Shown here: piece by piece, positions 26,404 to 35,191 of the stretch
Position numbering within the stretch: position 1 is the stretch's first letter
Layout of the letters: the number at the start of each line of letters is the position of its first letter
DNA from: PALSA-278 sp963760285
Lineage (GTDB): Bacteria; Acidobacteriota; Terriglobia; Acidiferrales; UBA7541
DNA length: 64,000 nucleotides
Direction: 5' to 3'
NCBI GenBank assembly: GCA_963760285.1
Contig: CAVXCI010000001.1
Coordinates: 496,001 to 560,000, forward strand
Translations under genes and position numbers: made by a program
Notes under the pieces: model-generated
Databases searched by the model: none
The model's input: the letters and a program-made list of their open reading frames with translations, nothing else
Told to the model about the DNA's origin: nothing

Positions 26404-26853
26404 ATGGGCCTGCTGGATGCAAAAATAGAGGAAGACGGTTCAAAGAATTTTCGCATAGCCGTTTACGGAGTGGTGATCATTGGACTCCTCGGGGTGGTCA
26501 TCTGGTGGCTGTTGCGATTTTATCCTGAGAAGAGAGTCGTGACAAATTTCATGGACCAATTGGTAGCGGGACAATTTGAACCGGCCTACAAAACCTGGAA
26601 GGCCTCGCCCAGCTACGCCTACAAGGATTTTCTCGACGATTGGGGGCCGAACGGGTACTACGGACCAGTGAAAAGCTTCCAGGTCAAAGGCGCTGCCGAG
26701 CCGCGGCGTTCCACCAACAGCGTGACCGTGACCGTGGCGGTCAGCCCTTATCCTGTCTTCCCTTCCGGCGACGACACAGCGGGACAGAGCAAAACGAAAG
26801 ACGTGGCAATTTGGGTGGACCGCAACGACAAATCACTCAGCTTCCCGCCATAG
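26404..26853 (+). CDS. Membrane-anchored small protein of the efflux operon, function unknown
   Basis: 149 residues. A single membrane span at residues ~19-39 (FRIAVYGVVIIGLLGVVIWW) is followed by a periplasmic domain that looks like a cystatin/NTF2-like small alpha-beta fold (NFMDQLVAGQFEPAYKTWKA, then KDFLDDWGPNGYYGPVKSFQ). It lies 12 nt after the permease gene with GAAGGAG before its ATG, so it belongs to the operon. No specific family was recognised. Confidence 0.6.
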   Translation: MGLLDAKIEEDGSKNFRIAVYGVVIIGLLGVVIWWLLRFYPEKRVVTNFMDQLVAGQFEPAYKTWKASPSYAYKDFLDDWGPNGYYGPVKSFQVKGAAEPRRSTNSVTVTVAVSPYPVFPSGDDTAGQSKTKDVAIWVDRNDKSLSFPP

Positions 26854-26866
26854 CCCCCTGTAGGGA

Positions 26867-27919
26867 TCAGCCACGAGGAACATCAGTTTCCCGGATGGCG
26901 GCCACAAGTTCATCTGGCGTAAGCGTAGCCGTCCCTAACTTTCCGACAACAATACCCGCAGCAGCATTTCCAAGGAACGCCGCCTCGCGAACATTGGCTC
27001 CGGCGGCCATGGCCAGTGCGATACCGGTCAGTACCGTATCGCCAGCGCCGGTCACGTCGAACACCTGACGGCCGCGCGCGTTCTGATCGCGGCCCGTCTG
27101 GCCGAAATGGCGTTCCTGGCTGGTGGCCGGGGCGTGGAAGCCGGCCTTGGAGCTACGTTCAAAAACGCTGATGCCCTCTTCGCCGCGGGTGATTACCACC
27201 GCCTTGCAGGAAAAATGCGCCAGCAGGGCGCGCCCAGCGGCCTCGACGGCATCGTCAGACCCGAGCGCCCTTTGCGTCAGAAATCCGGCTTCGGCGCGAT
27301 TTACGACGATTACATTCGCGCCGCGATACGACGGCAAACGCGACCACTTGGGCTTCACAAACGTGGGAACATGCGCGCGCCGGCAGGCTTCCAGGACTTC
27401 CGAGGCGATACTGTCCGTTACCACGCCCTTGTCATAATCAGAGATGATGAGCCCGTCGAGATTGCGGATAGAGGGCAGCAGCAGCCGCAACATTTTCTGT
27501 TCTGTTTCTTTTCGGAGTGGCGCACGGCTTTCGCTGTCCATACGGACCACCTGCTGATGGCGGGCGATGATTCGCGTTTTCACGGTGGTGGGGCGCTTGG
27601 GATCAGCGAACAGGCCCGTGGCTGAAATTTTGATGGCTCGAAGACAAACCCCCAGAGCGCGGCCCGGCTCATCCGCTCCGGCCACTCCATAAACAGAAAC
27701 ACGAGCACCCAGAGCAGCCAGATTAGCGGCCACATTACCGGCGCCGCCGAGGCATTCGCTCTGTTGGATGAAATCCACCACGGGAACGGCAGCTTCCGGC
27801 GAAAGACGCGAGGCGGAGCCCCAAATGTAGCGGTCCAGCATCCAGTCGCCGAGAACTGCCAGACGGCGGCCTCGCATGCGGCGGACAAGGCGAATCAGAT
27901 GCGCAGTGTTTCTACCCAT
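26867..27919 (-). CDS. rfaE1: D-glycero-beta-D-manno-heptose-7-phosphate kinase (RfaE domain I)
   Basis: 350 residues, PfkB/ribokinase fold only; the cytidylyltransferase half of bifunctional HldE is absent. It shows RRLAVLGDWMLDRYIWGSAS, the GGAGNVAANLAALGARVSVY substrate loop, ISDYDKGV, and the catalytic anion hole in FDVTGAGDTVLTGIALAMA. It phosphorylates heptose-7-phosphate at C1 on the way to ADP-heptose for LPS core. It follows a heptosyltransferase gene by 12 nt in the same direction, which fits an LPS-core operon. Confidence 0.88.
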   Translation of the reverse strand: MGRNTAHLIRLVRRMRGRRLAVLGDWMLDRYIWGSASRLSPEAAVPVVDFIQQSECLGGAGNVAANLAALGARVSVYGVAGADEPGRALGVCLRAIKISATGLFADPKRPTTVKTRIIARHQQVVRMDSESRAPLRKETEQKMLRLLLPSIRNLDGLIISDYDKGVVTDSIASEVLEACRRAHVPTFVKPKWSRLPSYRGANVIVVNRAEAGFLTQRALGSDDAVEAAGRALLAHFSCKAVVITRGEEGISVFERSSKAGFHAPATSQERHFGQTGRDQNARGRQVFDVTGAGDTVLTGIALAMAAGANVREAAFLGNAAAGIVVGKLGTATLTPDELVAAIRETDVPRG

Positions 27920-27931
27920 AAATTTTGTGAA

Positions 27932-28987
27932 TCAGTATTGTGGCACAGAAGGTTCGCCGGCGTTCCGGTGAACTCCACCGGCAGTATCCAGCAGATCAGC
28001 ACAGGCCGCCTGGGCATCCTCCAGCGAAATGGACGGAAGCCCCGGCACAGCCGGATCGTCACTCCGCAACAGACGATATTCCGTTGCCCAGGGACGCCAG
28101 TGAACCGGATTGCTCGCGCCGAATATCACCACCACCCTGCAGCGGGCTGCGGCGGCAATATGTGTGGGGCCGCAATCGTTACCAACATAGAGGCTCGCGC
28201 AGGTGAGCAGGGCTATCAATTCATGCAGGTTGAGCGCGTTCAGCACGGGAATGCTGGCGTCGCATATTTCGCGCATGGGACGCGCCAATTCCTCGTCGCC
28301 CGGGCCAAGATTCACCACGGTGGCGATTCCGCGTTCGTTGCGAAGCCAGTTCGCGAGAGCCGCAAAATTCTTTACCGCCCATCGTTTGGCGGGATGCGTG
28401 GCGCCGGGGCGGACAACGGCGTAACCATTCGCCGCAATTCCCCGCTCACGGAGAATGCGCGCAACGGATGCGCGCGCTTCCGCAATCGGATAGACGGACG
28501 CAGGCGGGATTGGACCGCGCGGCAGGCCGGCGGCATAAAACTGGGTGAGCCGCTGTTCCACGGTGTGGACGTCGTCGCGTCCATAAAACGCGGCGGGCGA
28601 CGGAACATGGACGTTGTAGACAAATGAGAATTGCCGGTTCTCCCAGCAGACGCGCGTCTCGGCACCGCTGGCGGCGGTTAGAATCGCACTGGTCGGTCCG
28701 CTGTGCTGGTTGAATACCACGGGAAAGTGTCGCGCGCGAAGCGCCGCCACTGTGGATGGAACGTGCCCGAGAAGCAATGTTTCAGATACCACCGGATTGC
28801 CATCGAGCACCGGGGCAAAAGCAGGCTTCGCCAGCACGGTTAGTTTTAGATCGGGACGCCAGGCGTGGAGCGCGGTGAGCGCGGGTGTAAGAAGCACCAT
28901 ATCGCCCAGCGGCTGGAGGCGGATAATGAGCACCCGCGACCCATGAGGCAGGCCCGGCAGTATGCCGGTGGGGTCAATCCTTCTCAA
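27932..28987 (-). CDS. LPS heptosyltransferase family (GT9) protein
   Basis: About 351 residues. It has the N-terminal SRVLIIRLQPLGDMVLLTPA, a middle VVRPGATHPAKRWAVKNFAA and the ADP-heptose-binding YVGNDCGPTHIAAAARCRVV followed by IFGASNPVHWRP, all typical of GT9. It adds heptose to LPS core on the inner face of the inner membrane. The proposed TTG start at 28987 overlaps the end of the Trm112-like gene by 14 nt; an earlier start at 29041 would lie deep inside that gene. No strong ribosome site is seen, so translational coupling is likely. Confidence 0.85.
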   Translation of the reverse strand: MRRIDPTGILPGLPHGSRVLIIRLQPLGDMVLLTPALTALHAWRPDLKLTVLAKPAFAPVLDGNPVVSETLLLGHVPSTVAALRARHFPVVFNQHSGPTSAILTAASGAETRVCWENRQFSFVYNVHVPSPAAFYGRDDVHTVEQRLTQFYAAGLPRGPIPPASVYPIAEARASVARILRERGIAANGYAVVRPGATHPAKRWAVKNFAALANWLRNERGIATVVNLGPGDEELARPMREICDASIPVLNALNLHELIALLTCASLYVGNDCGPTHIAAAARCRVVVIFGASNPVHWRPWATEYRLLRSDDPAVPGLPSISLEDAQAACADLLDTAGGVHRNAGEPSVPQY

Positions 28988-29147
28988 TTCGTGCTTCGTC
29001 CACCAGCATGACGGGAATGTCGTCTCGAATAGGATACACACGCCGGCAAGTCGCGCACTTCAACCCGTTTTGGTCTGGCGTGAGCTTAACCGGCGTGTGA
29101 CAGATGGGGCACGCGAGTATGTCCAACAATTGCTGGGAAACGGCCAT
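28974..29147 (-). CDS. Trm112-family small zinc-ribbon protein
   Basis: A 57-residue gene read directly from the complementary strand. It starts MAVSQQLLDILACPICHTPV, continues LKCATCRRVYPIRDDIPVML and ends VDEARIEKD. Four cysteines (13, 16, 31, 34) form a zinc ribbon, and the YPIRDDIPVML ending is the Trm112/UPF0434 (YcaR) signature. In other bacteria this family is often found with lipid A/LPS genes such as lpxK, matching its place here ahead of the heptosyltransferase. Exact role unknown, probably a protein-protein or chaperone adaptor. Confidence 0.85.
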   Translation of the reverse strand: MAVSQQLLDILACPICHTPVKLTPDQNGLKCATCRRVYPIRDDIPVMLVDEARIEKD

Positions 29148-29261
29148 GCGATTCTCCAGACAAAACTCTAGCAGAGACGGCGGAGACGGGCAATTGCGCC
29201 TTTCGCGAGAGGCCGCAGCAACCCGGATTGGCGGCGGTGTGGTATTTCGGCGATCTGACTG

Positions 29262-31364
29262 TTATTTCGTGACCCGCAGCACAATCTGCGCAGTCCAAGG
29301 CTTGTCCGTGGAAAAATCCGGTTTCCAAACAGCCAGTATTTGAGAACCCTGATATACGCGTTCGAAACCATCCTCGGATTCCGAAATAGTTTCGATAGGC
29401 GCGACCCAGAAATTCTGCGCACCCGGCGCCAGAAGCAAGATGCGCACGCCCTGCCATTCGTCCACCATCGCAAATTCAGACGCCGGTACAGAGCCGGTCC
29501 ATTGCAGCGGGTGGCGGCCTTGCGGCGTCTCAAAGAAGCGGTCCGCAGCGTTAGGGGCGAGAAGATTGAGAACAATTTCGATTCCGGCAAGCACGTCTGT
29601 CCGATGGTTGATGTTGGTCAGGGAGGAAGCGCATGTAAGATCAAACCCGTCTTTGTGCGACGACGCAAACTTGAATTCCTTTTGAACGGCCCACTCACTG
29701 TCACCGGAGAGTTTCAGCTGCACAAATTCCGGGCCTGCGGCGATCACGTCGAATGCACCACCTGCCGGGCTGGGGGCCTCCTCGAGGCGAAGATTCTGAT
29801 AATCATCCAACGACCGCTTTGAATTGAATAAAAGCAGGCGGAAGGCGTGGCGCTGCCACTGGTCATAGCGCAAACGGTCTGCGAGGCCGTACTCCTTAGC
29901 GCGCGTTCGTTCGTGGATGGAGACCGCGGACGTCTCCCCTCCCGCTTGAGCCGATTGCAGTCGAGAATGGTAAGCCTCTCTCCTGCGCATAAGAGAGTTG
30001 ATCAACGTGGCGCCCGAAGGACGGAAGTCCAGGGCCGAGATGGTGCCGCCGTCGGCGGGCATAATGACTGCCGCATAGCGGCGGGACTCCATGAGGATTT
30101 CTTCCCTGCCGGTCGCGCTGAAATCACCTCGAGAGGATTCCACAAATTCACGACGTCCATGCTCCACCCTGGCAAGGAGGGACTCAGCGGCCACCAGCGA
30201 GCGCCAGAGTTCAGTCCGAAGATGCGGCGAATAAAGTCCGCCGAATACGCCGTGCCAATACGCATCGTTGCACTGCGCGCGGAGAACCAGACGCTGAATT
30301 TCTTTCAGGCGGGCGCGGCGCGCACTGCTCTGCTTCTTCGCAGCGAACAACAGATGTACCCGCTTTGACGCTCGCAGCATTTTCATGTGAAGAAGATTGC
30401 TTTCCGAGTACTTGCTGAAAAAATTCCGCCAGATTCCGCCACTCAGGAAGGCCTTCACGTCCGGCCGCGATTCAAACTCCTTCTCAATCAATTCATATCG
30501 TTCGCGCGCCTCGGTGGGCAGAGACCAACTGGACATTTCGGCGTAGGAAGCATTGGGAAGATCGGCCCGGCCGAGGGGAGGGCGCGAGGCCAGGGCTTGC
30601 GCTGGCGTGACGGCCTCCAGCCAGGACGAAGCGGCCTCCAGCCCGGCGAAAAACTCCTCCAGCCAGCCGTCCTCGTAGCAATGCTTGTGGGTGCCGGGCC
30701 AAACGCCGAATTTCTCGCAATCATCGCCCATGGCCACCATGCCGCCGGGGTGCTCGTTCGCGAGGCCCTGCAGATAATCAACGGTCTCTTTGACGGTGCG
30801 ATACGGAATCAGATAACGCAACGATTTCCACCCGGGAATCAACCGGATGGCTGCTCCCAGGTCTTCCGCGAGATAATCGCCGCAAAGCTGTGCGGACTCG
30901 AAACCCGCGGTAAGAAAATGGTGATCGTCCACCAGCGTGTATTTCACGCCGCAAGCCGCCAGTGTGGACGGAAGGCATGGTTCCCACACGCGCTCCGCCA
31001 GCCATGCGCCTTCCGGCCGCTTACCGAAATGCTTCTCCAAAAAATCTGCTAATTGGTGAATCTGCTCATGCCGATCATGCGGAGGGATGGCGATGAGAAT
31101 GGGCTCATAAAAGCCGCCTCCGACCAGTTCAATCTGGCCGCGATCCGACAAGACTCGAAGAGTCTCAAAATATTCGGGGTGAGCATTTCCCAACCACTCC
31201 AGCAGCGAACCGGAGAAGTGCAGCCCGATGCGAACGCCCGGATGGCGTTGCAATGTCTCCACGAACGGCAGGTAGGATTGCGCATAGGCATCCTCCAGCA
31301 CCGTGGGGAAGTTCCCCACGGGCTGATGGGCGTGGATTAGAAGGACAAGTTGAAACCGAGCCAA
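29262..31364 (-). CDS. GH57 4-alpha-glucanotransferase/alpha-amylase
   Basis: About 700 residues. The GH57 start is VLLIHAHQPVGNFPTVLEDA. The nucleophile Glu is in GAWLAERVWEP (residue ~124) and the acid Asp in MGDDCEKFGVWPGT (residue ~214), close to the E123/D214 pair of Thermococcus litoralis 4-alpha-glucanotransferase. The second half carries the DUF1925 helical and DUF1926 beta domains (HLRTELWRSLVAAESLL; ALDFRPSGATLINSLMRRRE). It remodels alpha-1,4-glucans such as glycogen in the cytoplasm. TTG at 31364 is chosen for the GGGAAG ahead of it and the family-like N-terminus; a TTG at 31421 is an alternative. Confidence 0.88.
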   Translation of the reverse strand: MARFQLVLLIHAHQPVGNFPTVLEDAYAQSYLPFVETLQRHPGVRIGLHFSGSLLEWLGNAHPEYFETLRVLSDRGQIELVGGGFYEPILIAIPPHDRHEQIHQLADFLEKHFGKRPEGAWLAERVWEPCLPSTLAACGVKYTLVDDHHFLTAGFESAQLCGDYLAEDLGAAIRLIPGWKSLRYLIPYRTVKETVDYLQGLANEHPGGMVAMGDDCEKFGVWPGTHKHCYEDGWLEEFFAGLEAASSWLEAVTPAQALASRPPLGRADLPNASYAEMSSWSLPTEARERYELIEKEFESRPDVKAFLSGGIWRNFFSKYSESNLLHMKMLRASKRVHLLFAAKKQSSARRARLKEIQRLVLRAQCNDAYWHGVFGGLYSPHLRTELWRSLVAAESLLARVEHGRREFVESSRGDFSATGREEILMESRRYAAVIMPADGGTISALDFRPSGATLINSLMRRREAYHSRLQSAQAGGETSAVSIHERTRAKEYGLADRLRYDQWQRHAFRLLLFNSKRSLDDYQNLRLEEAPSPAGGAFDVIAAGPEFVQLKLSGDSEWAVQKEFKFASSHKDGFDLTCASSLTNINHRTDVLAGIEIVLNLLAPNAADRFFETPQGRHPLQWTGSVPASEFAMVDEWQGVRILLLAPGAQNFWVAPIETISESEDGFERVYQGSQILAVWKPDFSTDKPWTAQIVLRVTK

Positions 31365-31526
31365 CGCGCACTTCCCAAGTAGAATGCGAAAGGATAACCT
31401 CGAGAATCCGTCCGAAGCCAATCGAGGTCTGGTGAGAATTCGGGGTCACGCAAAGAGACGCTGGTTATCGCCGTCGTGAAAGCCCCGCAAAGGATGAGAT
31501 GTGGTGACCCGCCGGCTGGTTACCAC

Positions 31527-31958
31527 TCACGGGTCAACAATCAATTCACCCTTCATACCCATATGGCCAAATCCGCAGAACACGCAACACTTGAACGCAT
31601 AAGTCCCCGGCTGATTGGCGACGAACTTGATTACCACTTCCTGCCCCTTCTCTATGCGCCAACAGCTCTGAGGGTCTGTGAACACCAGACCCGGAGGCCC
31701 AGTGGAAGCTGCCTTGTCGGGATAGGTGTTAATGCTAAAACCGTGGGAACGGTCCAACGCCTTGATATGGAGTTCGACGTGGGATCCGCTCTTGACACGT
31801 ACCGTTGACGGATCAAAATGGTATTTCTGGGCTGTTAATTGGATGATAACGGGCTGCGGTGCGGACGTCTGCGCCGCGGGAACAAACGAAGTCGTGGAAA
31901 TACCGGCGCAAGCCAGGAATACCAGCGCAGACAGGGCCACCCTTATGAATATTCGCAA
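31527..31958 (-). CDS. Secreted cupredoxin with complete CuA-site motif
   Basis: 143 residues. A signal peptide (RIFIRVALSALVFLACAG) precedes one cupredoxin domain. Near the C-terminus FKCCVFCGFGHMGMKGEL contains C-x3-C-x3-H-x2-M (Cys124, Cys128, His132, Met135), the CuA arrangement of cytochrome oxidase subunit II and nitrous oxide reductase; an upstream His72 in RSHGFSIN can be the second histidine. No COX2 membrane hairpin is present, so it is a free periplasmic protein. Roles in electron transfer or copper delivery to CuA are possible. The TTG start has AAGGAGG just ahead, on the complement of 31963-31969. Confidence 0.8.
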   Translation of the reverse strand: MRIFIRVALSALVFLACAGISTTSFVPAAQTSAPQPVIIQLTAQKYHFDPSTVRVKSGSHVELHIKALDRSHGFSINTYPDKAASTGPPGLVFTDPQSCWRIEKGQEVVIKFVANQPGTYAFKCCVFCGFGHMGMKGELIVDP

Positions 31959-32242
31959 CGATTCCTCCTTCCGACACCCATTCGGGCGCATTGCGCGATT
32001 CACGCTCCTAAAGGACCCCGCAGCAAACTTCGCGCGTGAAAAGCGGACCGGCAGCATCCCTGCGTCATTGGGACCGCAGTGACATTGAGGCAGAATAGGG
32101 TGAACGGGCCCTAAAGGAAAGAGAAGAATTCAGAGGTTGCCCTCAGTGGTTGACACTACCCTGGTGGTGTGAAATCCTGCCGTTTCACCCATGTTTTGCC
32201 AGGATGCGGGAACTCCGGCAGGACGGAACTGGAGATTTTGCA

Positions 32243-32551
32243 GTGAGCGTTTCCATCGAACAAGTTAACGAGGCGTTGCGGCAATGCTTTGATCCGGAGA
32301 TTCCCATTAACATCCTCGACCTGGGGCTTATTTACGGAGTGGATGCGGATGAGGCGGGAAATGTGAAGATTCGAATGACGCTGACCACTCCGATGTGTCC
32401 ATCGGCTCAGGAGATTCCCCAGCAGGTGCGCAATCGCGTGGGCGCGATTGCGGAGGTACGGGACGTTCAGGTGGAACTTGTATGGGAGCCGGCCTGGAAT
32501 CCCAATCGAATCAGCCCCGAAGGACGCCAGACGCTGGGAATCGAGATATAG
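32243..32551 (+). CDS. DUF59/MIP18-family Fe-S assembly protein (SufT/PaaD-like)
   Basis: 102 residues, a single DUF59 domain: VNEALRQCFDPEIPINILDL, GLIYGVDADEAGNVKIRMTL, then TTPMCPSAQEIPQQV with the conserved Cys and VELVWEPAWNPNRISPEG. Family members help load or insert Fe-S clusters. GTG at 32243 is chosen because GGAGA lies at 32231-32235 and the domain starts there; an earlier ATG at 32150 gives a poor 31-residue extension. It is convergent with a 7Fe ferredoxin gene 78 bp away, a fitting partner. The 285-bp gap to the divergent cupredoxin holds no other gene. Confidence 0.85.
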   Translation: MSVSIEQVNEALRQCFDPEIPINILDLGLIYGVDADEAGNVKIRMTLTTPMCPSAQEIPQQVRNRVGAIAEVRDVQVELVWEPAWNPNRISPEGRQTLGIEI

Positions 32552-32629
32552 GATTGCGCGAAGCACGGGCGGCCAAGCACACCCGCCGCGTCGAACGAAG
32601 GTTCCGATTCACTCTCCGCAGGGCTTTGA

Positions 32630-32899
32630 TCAGGCTTTCTGGGCTTTGTACCAGTCCGCGTTAATGGGCGTGAAATTAGCCCACTTTTCCGGAAGGTCTT
32701 CCAGGGCAAAAATAGCCGTCACCGGGCAAACCGGAACGCATGCGCCGCAATCAATGCACTCATCCGGGCTGATGTAGAGCTGAGTCTCGCTCTCAAAATT
32801 TGGTTCATCCTTGCGCGGGTGGATGCAATCCACCGGGCAAACATCCACGCACGCTGTGTCCTTGGTTCCGATGCAGGGCTCAGCAATCACATATGCCAT
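32630..32899 (-). CDS. fdxA: 7Fe ([3Fe-4S][4Fe-4S]) ferredoxin
   Basis: 89 residues. The first motif is C9-x7-C17-x3-C21-x3-C25 (CIGTKDTACVDVCPVDCIHP) and the second C48-x2-C51-x2-C54-x3-C58-P (CIDCGACVPVCPVTAI), the Azotobacter FdI-type layout in which the wide first spacing leaves a 3Fe cluster. The loop between the motifs is longer than in FdI. It carries electrons in the cytoplasm. GGAGAG precedes the ATG. Confidence 0.92.
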   Translation of the reverse strand: MAYVIAEPCIGTKDTACVDVCPVDCIHPRKDEPNFESETQLYISPDECIDCGACVPVCPVTAIFALEDLPEKWANFTPINADWYKAQKA

Positions 32900-33141
32900 T
32901 TAAGCGCTCTCCTATCCAGATGGGCTTTCCGACCACTCTAAATTCACTTCCAGCTGCGAAACGTCGCTTATGCCTTTTTATACCACTAAAGTCGCTGCCG
33001 GAACAAGGCGCGGCACCGCAGAAATACTACCTGATAAATCTGTTGCCTGGAATGCAGCGAAAACCGGACCTCTGGTCTTACCTGCCGACACTGCCATCAC
33101 CGGCATTGAGCCATCCGGGAACAGGCGATAGAATTGATGGC

Positions 33142-33713
33142 ATGAAGAGTGAAAAAGCGTTTGCGCCATATTTCCTGCTGGTTGTGGCGTTTTCTTGTTC
33201 GATAGCCGTGCCGATGTTGGGAGGCGGCCAATCCTCTTCGCCGGCGCCCGCCGGGCATGGCGCGCGAGATCCAGCCAAAGCGTGCTGCCGCTAATCGATT
33301 TGCAGCGGTACAACGCCCTTCTGGCGAAATACCGCGGGAAACCCGTAATGGTGAATATGTGGGCCACGTGGTGTGAGCCATGCCGCTGGGAATATCCCGA
33401 AGTGGTAGCCACGGCGCGAAAGTACAAACAACAGGGTTTGGTTGTGATGGGCGTAAGTTTCGATGAGGATGCCGATCTGAACCTGGTCCGGCACTTCCTG
33501 ACAAAAAACGATCCGGGCTTCCCAAACTACCGGCAACAGCGCGAGGGAGAGGACCAGTTCATCAGAGGAGTAAGCCCGAGATGGGATGGATCCCTCCCGT
33601 TCACGGTGATCTATGACCGCCAGGGCCATGCCGTGAAAGAGTTTCTGGGAGCGTCCACCCCAGCCGCATGGGACCCCATTTTGCAATCACTTCTGGCCAC
33701 CGCTGCGCATTGA
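33142..33713 (+). CDS. TlpA/ResA-like thioredoxin, exported, with apparent frameshift
   Basis: The N-terminal frame (33142-33294) is a signal peptide, MKSEKAFAPYFLLVVAFSCS, followed by a short linker ending DPAK. The second frame continues SVLPLIDLQRYNALLAKYRG and KPVMVNMWATWCEPCRWEYP (active site WCEPC), GVSFDEDADL and LPFTVIYDRQGHAVKEFLGA, a thioredoxin fold. A missing A in the AAA run near 33278 explains the break; AAAAGC would join the parts. It is a likely periplasmic thiol-disulfide protein tethered or secreted, possibly for cytochrome c maturation. Without the correction the thioredoxin part would lack its export signal. Confidence 0.75.
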
Positions 33714-33775
33714 TTGACAGGCATACGAAATAAATTTTCTAGTCCAAGGACTTCCGCGGCGAAAAGGAGAATTTG

Positions 33776-34489
33776 ATGTTGTCGATGCACGGAAACCGCA
33801 TTACCTGGCTGGGACACGCAACCTTTCAAATCACCACGCCTTCCGGAAAAGTGGCGCTGATTGATCCCTGGATCGCCACGAATCCCAAGTGCCCGGAGTC
33901 GCACAAGAAAACAGAAAAGGTGGATTTGATATTGCTAACCCATGCCCACTCGGACCACTTCGCGGATGTCCTTCCGCTGGCCCGTCAGCACAAGCCCATG
34001 GTGGCGGCTATTTACGAGACTGCCGCGTGGCTGGAATCGAAAGGCATCGCCAACACGCTTCCCATGGGAAAAGGCGGCACGCAACGCATTGGTGAATTTG
34101 AAGTGACCATGGTCCACGCCGTTCATTCCAACAGCATCGAGGAAGACGGCAAAATGCTATATGGCGGCGAGCCGGCCGGACTCGTGCTGCGGTTGCCGGG
34201 AGGACTCTCTTTGTATCACGCCGGCGACACCTGCGTATTCGGCGACATGCGCATCATTGGCGAGCTTTACGCGCCGGACATCGCCATTCTGCCCATAGGC
34301 GATCATTTCACCATGGGGCCACACGAGGCGGCATTGGCGGTGCGACTCTTGAATGTGCGTCACGTTATTCCCATGCATTACGGCACTTTTCCCGCGTTGA
34401 CAGGCACTCCCGATACTCTTCGGCAAAAGACCAAGGATATCGCCGGTCTCGAAATTCATGAAATGAAGCCCGGTGAAACACTCAGTTGA
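33776..34489 (+). CDS. UPF0173 metal-dependent hydrolase (metallo-beta-lactamase fold)
   Basis: 237 residues. MHGNRITWLGHATFQITTPS starts the fold. Metal ligands are in THAHSDH (HxHxDH), with further His/Asp in HAVHSN, YHAGDTCVFGD and PMHYGTFPAL. The last motif and length are diagnostic of the UPF0173/YtkL group. Physiological substrate unknown. AAGGAGA at 33764-33770 precedes the ATG; a TTG one codon earlier is possible. It begins 62 bp after the thioredoxin-like gene. Confidence 0.88.
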   Translation: MLSMHGNRITWLGHATFQITTPSGKVALIDPWIATNPKCPESHKKTEKVDLILLTHAHSDHFADVLPLARQHKPMVAAIYETAAWLESKGIANTLPMGKGGTQRIGEFEVTMVHAVHSNSIEEDGKMLYGGEPAGLVLRLPGGLSLYHAGDTCVFGDMRIIGELYAPDIAILPIGDHFTMGPHEAALAVRLLNVRHVIPMHYGTFPALTGTPDTLRQKTKDIAGLEIHEMKPGETLS

Positions 34490-34540
34490 TGGTTCATAGA
34501 ATCCGCGGCTTTCGTGAAGAACTGGGCTAAGGGAGGAAAT

Positions 34541-35173
34541 ATGGCACGTGGGATAACAAATCAGGCCGTTGAAGAATACATTTACAAAATCCTTCCCAGA
34601 CGCGACGCCGTGCTGCAGGAAATGGAAGACCTGGCGCGAAAAGAGAATATTCCCATCATCGGGCCGGCCGTGGCGCGATTGCTTTCCCTGGTGGCGCAGG
34701 CGGCGGGCACGCGGCGCATTTTCGAAATGGGTTCGGCCATTGGATATTCCACGCTGTGGCTGGCCCGCGCCACCGGGCCGCGGGGCGAGATTTTTTATAC
34801 CGACGCTGGAGAGAAGAATATTCTCCGCGCGCAGGATTTTTTGAAGCGCGGCGGAGTGGCCAAGCGGGTCCGTTTTCTGCGCGGCGATGCCCTGAAGCTG
34901 CTTCGGGAAACGCCCGGCCAGTTCGACATGATTTTCATAGACGTCGACAAGGACCAATACCCGGCGTCTCTGCGGCTGGCGCTTCCACGGATTCGCCGCG
35001 GCGGCCTGCTGGCGGCGGACAACACACTGTGGTCCGGAAAGGTGGCCGGTACGGAGAATGATGAAAATACGGAAGGGATACGGGAATTCAACCGGCTGAC
35101 GTTTCGATCAAGAAAACTGTTCCCGGCAATTGTACCGCTGCGCGATGGCGTGACCATCTGCCGCAAGCTGTAA
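34541..35173 (+). CDS. SAM-dependent O-methyltransferase (catechol OMT family)
   Basis: 210 residues. SAM-binding motif I is IFEMGSAIGYSTLWLARATG; FDMIFIDVDKDQYPASLRLA has the metal-binding Asp; GGLLAADNTLWSGKVAG has a further ligand Asp-Asn pair; and LRDGVTICRKL closes the fold. This is the cation-dependent class that methylates catechols or similar small molecules; the acceptor is unknown. GGGAGGAAAT sits directly before the ATG at 34541. Convergent with the proline dehydrogenase gene. Confidence 0.88.
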   Translation: MARGITNQAVEEYIYKILPRRDAVLQEMEDLARKENIPIIGPAVARLLSLVAQAAGTRRIFEMGSAIGYSTLWLARATGPRGEIFYTDAGEKNILRAQDFLKRGGVAKRVRFLRGDALKLLRETPGQFDMIFIDVDKDQYPASLRLALPRIRRGGLLAADNTLWSGKVAGTENDENTEGIREFNRLTFRSRKLFPAIVPLRDGVTICRKL

Positions 35174-35191
35174 GTCCGCCGCCTGGCGCGC

